From: Allobosea sp. Tri-44
GTDB taxonomy: Bacteria; Pseudomonadota; Alphaproteobacteria; Rhizobiales; Beijerinckiaceae
Assembly (NCBI RefSeq): GCF_004123845.1
Contig: NZ_NBDP01000003.1
Coordinates: 868,001 to 932,000 of the forward strand
Direction of reading: 5' to 3'
Length of the DNA: 64,000 nt
The translations under genes were made by a program, and so were the position numbers. This document shows positions 57,586 through 64,000 of the stretch, piece by piece. Below the pieces are notes generated by a model that was not told the DNA's origin, searched no databases, and saw only the letters and a list, made by a program, of their open reading frames with translations. Every line of letters begins with the position of its first letter. Position 1 is the first letter of the stretch.

Positions 57586-57686
57586 TCGACCTTTTTGCGA
57601 CCATCGGCGGTAAAAAAAGCGTCCTCGGCGGAGCTGATCGCGCTGCCGACCCAGCCAAATCGGGTTGAACGTCGATTGGAGCCGGC

Positions 57687-57998
57687 TCAGCGCCCCATCA
57701 CCACGACGTCGTTGCGATGGACGCGACCGAGGATGGCGCGGGCCCTTTCCTCGAGCACATCGCGATCGACGGCTTCGTCGCGCATCAGGGTCAGGCGCTT
57801 CTCCCAGTCCTGCCGCTCGCTGGTCAATGCGGCGATCTCGGTCTCCATCTCGCCGAATTTCTCGCGCAGGCCGCCCAGGGTCTCGAGCCCGCGAGCGCCA
57901 TGCTGCGCATGGAACAGGAAATAACCGACCACGGCGCTCGACACGAGGTAGAGCGCGAGGGTGACGAGGATGGAGCGGAGGCCGCGGCGGATGACCAT
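57687..57998 (-). CDS. ftsB: FtsB/DivIC septum formation initiator family protein
   Basis: This is a 103-aa bitopic membrane protein of the divisome FtsQBL subcomplex. A basic N-terminus (MVIRRGLRS) is followed by one TM segment (ILVTLALYLVSSAVVGYFLF), then a coiled coil (REKFGEMETEIAALTSERQDWEKRLTLM). The tail RDVLEERARAILG is the FtsB/DivIC signature. The ATG at 57998 is preferred to a TTG at 58049. Position next to pdhA is conserved in this order. Confidence 0.88.
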   Translation of the reverse strand: MVIRRGLRSILVTLALYLVSSAVVGYFLFHAQHGARGLETLGGLREKFGEMETEIAALTSERQDWEKRLTLMRDEAVDRDVLEERARAILGRVHRNDVVVMGR

Positions 57999-58032
57999 GC
58001 GGCCACGGTAGAGTCGCTTGGTTGATGCGCCG

Positions 58033-59139
58033 TTAACGAAATGCGCCAAGAACGGTGAGCGCGGGGTCTACCGGGGCTGACTCACCCCGCCCCAGCGCGA
58101 TCAGGTCGGCTTCGATCCGGCGAGCGATCGGCAACCGATAATGCGCCGGATCCCAATAGTTCGCATCCTCGCGGGTGAGCACCGAGGGATGCCCATAATC
58201 GGCCATCACCGCCTGCTGGCGCGCTGCGATCGCGGCGATCTCGGCCTTGCAGGCCTCGAAGCGCTGCCAGGCGGCACTGCCCTCGCGCGGCAGGGCGCCG
58301 GCGTGCACCGGCGGTAGCACAATCAGGCGCCGCGTCGTGGTCGGAAAGGCGGCCAGCCGTTGCTCGAGCCAGGCGAGCGCCGGAAACTGCCAGCGCGCGC
58401 GCTCGGCGGCGGCGACCACCACGGGCGGCGATTGCGGCGTGAGGTCGGGCGCATGGCCACCGTAACCGCGGTAGAGATGAAAGCGTGCACGAGCGAGATC
58501 ATAAGTGCCCTCGGGCGGGGTGAAGACCTCGTAGCCGTCGCCGCGCAGGCGCGCGGGCTGCAGGCCGAGCCGATGGGCGGCGAGGCGCAGCGCGATCTCG
58601 AGCGTGGTGAAGTTGAGCTGCTTTGGCCAGTCGTTCCAGGCGCTGTCGTCATAGAGCCAGGGCGGGAACGGCCGCGGCGTCAGCCGGCGGGCCTCGCTGG
58701 CCGCATCGGCCTCGCACCAGTTCTGGTCGATGCCCCAGATGACGAATTTCGGCTTAGCGACCTGGCGCGCGAAGAGACCGGCAATCTGCGTCTGCTCCCA
58801 GGGCGTCGCCGCGTTCATGCCGAGATTGGCGAAGCGGGCGGAGAGCCCCGTCGACAGAAGCGCCGGATCGAGCAGGCGCAGCGTCGAGGTGCCGAAGACC
58901 GCCGAATCGAAGGCGCCGGACCTCACGATCTGCGGGTACATGAAGCGCTGGTTGAGATCCATCAGCGGCCGGGCCGGCTGGCCGGCCTGTACACGCGCGC
59001 CATAGGGATCGAGCGTGGCGATGAAGCCGAAGAGCAAAGCCGTCAACGTCAGCGCGGCGAGCGCGAACGCCTTGCTCCAGCCGCGCCAGCCTTGCTGCAC
59101 ACGGGTCGAATCCGCTGCTGTCCTGAGTTCCTTCGCCAT
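58033..59139 (-). CDS. Membrane-anchored SGNH-like protein, function unknown
   Basis: This is a 368-aa protein with one N-terminal TM segment (about 22-44, AFALAALTLTALLFGFIATL) and a large periplasmic domain. AVFGTSTLRLLDP and NLGMNAATPWEQTQIAGL resemble blocks I and II of SGNH/DltD/AlgX-type acyl-transfer or hydrolase folds, with Ser in the GTS turn. YWDPAHYRLPIARRI near the C-terminus gives the D-x-x-H pair. The assignment is a fold guess. It lies 34 nt upstream of ftsB on the same strand, so they may share a transcript. Confidence 0.7.
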   Translation of the reverse strand: MAKELRTAADSTRVQQGWRGWSKAFALAALTLTALLFGFIATLDPYGARVQAGQPARPLMDLNQRFMYPQIVRSGAFDSAVFGTSTLRLLDPALLSTGLSARFANLGMNAATPWEQTQIAGLFARQVAKPKFVIWGIDQNWCEADAASEARRLTPRPFPPWLYDDSAWNDWPKQLNFTTLEIALRLAAHRLGLQPARLRGDGYEVFTPPEGTYDLARARFHLYRGYGGHAPDLTPQSPPVVVAAAERARWQFPALAWLEQRLAAFPTTTRRLIVLPPVHAGALPREGSAAWQRFEACKAEIAAIAARQQAVMADYGHPSVLTREDANYWDPAHYRLPIARRIEADLIALGRGESAPVDPALTVLGAFR

Positions 59140-59220
59140 CGACGCGGCTTCTGCCACGATGTGCCCGCCGGAACAATGTTGACCGACGCGTCCCACCTGC
59201 CTATGTCAGCGGCCCAGTGA

Positions 59221-59295
59221 GGGCGGGTAGCTCAGTGGTAGAGCACGTGACTTTTAATCATGTGGTCGAGGGTTCGATCCCCTCCCCGCTCACCA
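59221..59295 (+). tRNA. tRNA-Lys (anticodon TTT)
   Basis: The cloverleaf reads as follows: acceptor GGGCGGG with CCCGCTC (one G-T wobble), D arm GCTC-AGTGGTA-GAGC, anticodon arm CGTGA-CTTTTAA-TCATG with anticodon TTT, and T arm GAGGG-TTCGATC-CCCTC. The discriminator is A at 59292 and CCA is encoded at 59293-59295. Length is 75 nt. Confidence 0.96.
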
Positions 59296-59340
59296 TTCCG
59301 ATCCAGTACTAGCGCCAGATTCCGTTCGGCACGCTCGGCC

Positions 59341-59604
59341 TCAGCCGAGACGGCTGACCGTTCCCCGGGGACGCATCCGACGCTGCGGCGGCATCTGCCC
59401 CTCGGTACCGACGCCGCCATATCCTGGCGCGATCGCCCCCGCATAGCCATCGAGTTCCCAGCAGCGCCAGCGCTGGTAGTCGGCTGCCGTCGCCGCCTCC
59501 GAGCAGGCCAGCCATTGCGAGCGTGGCCAGAAGGCCGCGGCGGGCGCTGTGGTCGCAGCTACACCGAGTGCGGCAAGCCCGAGGATCATGAGGTTCCTGC
59601 TCAT
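59341..59604 (-). CDS. Small exported hypothetical protein
   Basis: This is an 87-aa protein with a strong ribosome site (GGGAGGG 4 nt before the ATG) and a clear signal peptide (ILGLAALGVAATTAPAAA). The mature part begins FWPRSQWLACSEAATAADYQ, then RWRCWELDGY, with two cysteines 12 residues apart, then a Gly/Pro/Arg-rich tail. I do not recognise the family. It is divergent from the PRC-barrel gene, 191 bp away, and convergent with tRNA-Lys. Confidence 0.72.
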   Translation of the reverse strand: MSRNLMILGLAALGVAATTAPAAAFWPRSQWLACSEAATAADYQRWRCWELDGYAGAIAPGYGGVGTEGQMPPQRRMRPRGTVSRLG

Positions 59605-59795
59605 CCTGCCCTCCCAGGGTCGTCCTGACCGACCGCTAGCAAAGCTCGCAGAGCTTACCGAAGCGCTAAGCGCCTCCGCCGCGTGCTTCCGCGTTCGCCA
59701 AACAGCAAGCGCATGGCTGCCCATCTGCGAACCAAACCTCCGGTTGTGCGTTGTTTGGTCATTCCGCAGATGCGGAAACGACAGGAGGATACCTC

Positions 59796-60359
59796 ATGTA
59801 CAAGCGTCACGTTGCATTGACGGCTATCGGCGGCGTCATGCTTGCCGCCGCTGCCGTTGCGCAGACAACCGCGCCCTCGAACCAGCCGCCGAGCCCGCAG
59901 CCGACCGCGCCTGCAACCAGCGCCCCGGCGACACCGGCACCAGCCGCGGAAACCGCCAAGGCCCCGGAGAACAATCTCGCTGGCCAGGGCAAGTGGCGGG
60001 CCTCGAAGCTGATGGGTGTCGACATCTACGGTCCCGACAACAAGAAGGTCGGCGACGTCACCGAGGTGGTGTTCGACAAGACCGGCAAGATCGAGCTGGT
60101 CACCGTCGGCGTCGGTGGCTTCCTCGGCATGGGCTCGAAGGATGTCGCAATCCCGTTCGAGCAGGTTCAGTGGAGCGAGGAGCCGATGGTTACACCGGGC
60201 CCTGCCCCGTCGGGCGGCACCGGTGCGGGCGGCAGCACCGCGATGAACGCACCGCCGGCCGCCAAGAAGGGACCGGAGATGTATCCGGACCACGGCAAGA
60301 TCACGATGACCAAGGATCAGCTGACGTCCGCTCCGGCCGTGACTTACGCCGCCCGCTGA
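59796..60359 (+). CDS. Exported PRC-barrel domain protein
   Basis: This is a 187-aa protein with a signal peptide (LTAIGGVMLAAAAVAQ), a Pro/Ala/Thr-rich low-complexity linker (about 25-60), and a PRC-barrel domain (about 66-125) recognised by KWRASKLMGVDIYGPDNKKVGDV and VVFDKTGKIELVTVGVGG. The tail is Gly/Pro-rich and ends with ITMTKDQLTSAPAV. AGGAGG 6 nt upstream fixes the start. Exported PRC-barrel proteins are common in Hyphomicrobiales and appear to be envelope-stress related, but the role is unknown. A strong terminator follows. Confidence 0.85.
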   Translation: MYKRHVALTAIGGVMLAAAAVAQTTAPSNQPPSPQPTAPATSAPATPAPAAETAKAPENNLAGQGKWRASKLMGVDIYGPDNKKVGDVTEVVFDKTGKIELVTVGVGGFLGMGSKDVAIPFEQVQWSEEPMVTPGPAPSGGTGAGGSTAMNAPPAAKKGPEMYPDHGKITMTKDQLTSAPAVTYAAR

Positions 60360-60383
60360 GGACGGCTCGACCTAATCATCACA

Positions 60384-60415
60384 GGCTCGCCCCTCCCGGG
60401 GCGGGCCTTTTCTTT
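60384..60415 (+). terminator. Intrinsic terminator after PRC-barrel gene
   Basis: GGCTCGCCCC (60384-60393), loop TCCC, GGGGCGGGCC (60398-60407) forms a GC-rich stem with one mismatch, followed by TTTTCTTT. The next gene, nnr, converges from the other side and ends 10 nt later. Confidence 0.88.
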
Positions 60416-60425
60416 GCCCAACGGC

Positions 60426-62569
<2,144 letters not shown>

Positions 62570-62665
62570 GGATATTTCCCCAACACCCAAGGAATGCGTG
62601 CGCCAGCGAAACGCGCGGGCAACGTCAGTCGTGAGACCCTAGCAGTCGACAAAGGAAGTCGTGAG

Positions 62666-64000
62666 ATGAAGAACGCCAAAGAAGTCCTGAAGGCGATCAA
62701 GGACAATGACGTCAAATACGTCGACTTCCGCTTCACCGACCCGCGCGGCAAGTGGCAGCACGTCACCTTCGACATCACCATGATCGACGAAGAGATCTTC
62801 GCCGAAGGCACGATGTTCGACGGCTCCTCGATCGCTGGCTGGAAGGCGATCAACGAGTCCGACATGCTGCTGATGCCGGACCCGACGACGGCCTGCATCG
62901 ACCCGTTCTTCTCGGCCTCGACCATGGTCATCAACTGCGACGTGCTCGAGCCGGCGACCGGCGAGCCCTATGGCCGTGATCCGCGCGGCATGGCCAAGAA
63001 GGCCGAGGCCTACCTCAAGTCGACCGGCATCGGCGATACCGTCTATGTCGGTCCCGAGGCCGAATTCTTCGTCTTCGACGACGTCAAGATCGCCGCTGAC
63101 CCGTACAACACCGGCTTCAAGCTCGACAATGTCGAGCTGCCGATCAACGGCATGACCGAGTACGAGGGCGGCAACCTCGGCCACCGCATCGCCACCAAGG
63201 GCGGTTATTTCCCGGTTCCGCCGCAGGATTCGGCGCAGGACATGCGCGGCGAGATGCTGGCAGCCATGGCAGCCATGGGCGCCAAGGTCGAGAAGCACCA
63301 TCACGAGGTCGCCTCGGCCCAGCATGAGCTCGGCCTGAAGTTCGACACCCTGACGCACATGGCCGACCAGATGCAGGTCTACAAATACTGCATCCACAAT
63401 GTCGCCCAGAGCTACGGCAAGACCGCGACTTTCATGCCCAAGCCCGTCTATGGCGACAACGGCTCCGGCATGCACGTCCACCAGTCGATCTGGAAGAACG
63501 GCAAGCCGATCATGGCCGGCAACAAGTATGCCGACCTGTCGCAGGAATGCCTCTGGTACATCGGCGGCATCATCAAGCACGCCAAGTCGCTGAACGCCTT
63601 CACCAACCCCTCGACCAACTCCTACAAGCGCCTTGTCCCGGGCTATGAGGCCCCGGTGCTGCTCGCCTATTCGGCGCGCAACCGCTCGGCCTCCTGCCGT
63701 ATTCCGTGGACGACCTCGCCCAAGGCCAAGCGCGTCGAGGTCCGCTTCCCCGACCCGATGGCGAATCCCTATCTCGCCTTCGCCGCCATGCTGATGGCCG
63801 GCATCGACGGCATCGTGAACAAGATCGATCCCGGCCCGGCGATGGACAAGGATCTCTACGACCTGCCGCCGCGCGAGCTGAAGAAGATCCCGACCGTCTG
63901 CGGCTCGCTGCGCGAGGCGCTGGATTCGCTGAAGAAGGACAACGCCTACCTCAAGGCCGGCGGCGTCTTCAACGACGACTTCATCGAGAGCTATATCGAG
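62666..64000 (+). CDS. glnA: Glutamine synthetase, type I, 3'-truncated by window edge
   Basis: This enzyme makes glutamine from glutamate and ammonia with ATP, as a dodecamer. 445 residues are visible, ending DDFIESYIE, so about 24 are missing for a full GSI of about 469. Motifs are [22 protein letters not shown] (metal site), [28 protein letters not shown] and the adenylylation Tyr398 in KDLYDLPP. The ATG is preceded by GGAAG. It forms an operon with glnB and is regulated by PII/NtrBC and GlnE in this order. Confidence 0.97.
   Translation, partial: MKNAKEVLKAIKDNDVKYVDFRFTDPRGKWQHVTFDITMIDEEIFAEGTMFDGSSIAGWKAINESDMLLMPDPTTACIDPFFSASTMVINCDVLEPATGEPYGRDPRGMAKKAEAYLKSTGIGDTVYVGPEAEFFVFDDVKIAADPYNTGFKLDNVELPINGMTEYEGGNLGHRIATKGGYFPVPPQDSAQDMRGEMLAAMAAMGAKVEKHHHEVASAQHELGLKFDTLTHMADQMQVYKYCIHNVAQSYGKTATFMPKPVYGDNGSGMHVHQSIWKNGKPIMAGNKYADLSQECLWYIGGIIKHAKSLNAFTNPSTNSYKRLVPGYEAPVLLAYSARNRSASCRIPWTTSPKAKRVEVRFPDPMANPYLAFAAMLMAGIDGIVNKIDPGPAMDKDLYDLPPRELKKIPTVCGSLREALDSLKKDNAYLKAGGVFNDDFIESYIE

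Overview
The window looks like chromosomal DNA from an alphaproteobacterium of the Hyphomicrobiales (Rhizobiales). The sequence is GC-rich, and it carries the order dusB(nifR3)-ntrB-ntrC-ntrY-ntrX-hfq-hflX, the run ftsB-pdhA-pdhB-pdhC-lpd-lipA-ratA, a fused ispDF, a DUF2865 protein and a glnB-glnA pair. All of these are typical of that order. A Bosea-like (Boseaceae) source is my best guess. It is inferred from gene content and protein style, and no database was searched.

Layout. 1-6.6 kb is a sulfur block: siroheme synthase (cut by the left edge), a sulfate ABC transporter (binding protein, CysT, CysW, CysA), an OsmC-family protein and a two-domain sulfurtransferase, all on the + strand. 6.6-17.5 kb is mixed: a Gly-rich exported protein, rimO, two uncharacterised exported or membrane proteins, a quinone oxidoreductase, a UbiH-type hydroxylase, a CaiB/BaiF CoA-transferase, an AEC carrier, a large membrane protein, and a methyltransferase that lies beside tRNA-Glu and looks foreign. 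17.8-30.4 kb holds recJ, a DHA2-type MFS exporter, two tandem small Cys-rich exported proteins, guaB, a MAPEG protein, a two-gene RND efflux system and the DUF2865 protein. 30.5-33.8 kb holds an HpcH/HpaI-type (malyl-CoA lyase-like) lyase, hspQ and an FAD oxidoreductase interrupted by a frameshift.

33.8-43.2 kb is the nitrogen-regulatory cluster on the - strand. The divergent ispDF-pncC pair follows, then a large MFS/spermidine-synthase-like fusion. 47.2-57.5 kb is the - strand pyruvate dehydrogenase/lipoate block. pdhA, pdhB, pdhC and lpd supply E1, E2 and E3, and lipA makes the lipoyl groups that the E1-beta, E2 and possibly other lipoyl domains need. Inserted in this block are a small exported protein, an SGNH hydrolase, a secreted alpha/beta hydrolase and three adjacent GlsB/YeaQ-like membrane proteins. 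57.7-64 kb holds ftsB, an SGNH-like exported protein, tRNA-Lys, a small exported protein, a PRC-barrel protein, the bifunctional nnr repair enzyme and glnB-glnA (glnA cut by the right edge). The PII protein and glutamine synthetase belong to the same nitrogen circuit as ntrBC/ntrYX.

The most notable non-coding signal is a family of two-hairpin palindromic elements at four transcription-unit boundaries. Two of the copies keep their stem through compensatory base changes. The most notable undescribed proteins are the two tandem exported proteins at 21.4-22.4 kb, which share an exact C-x17-C-x5-C-x15-C scaffold. I found no CRISPR array, IS element, integrase or toxin-antitoxin module. The window is mostly core genome with a few accessory insertions.
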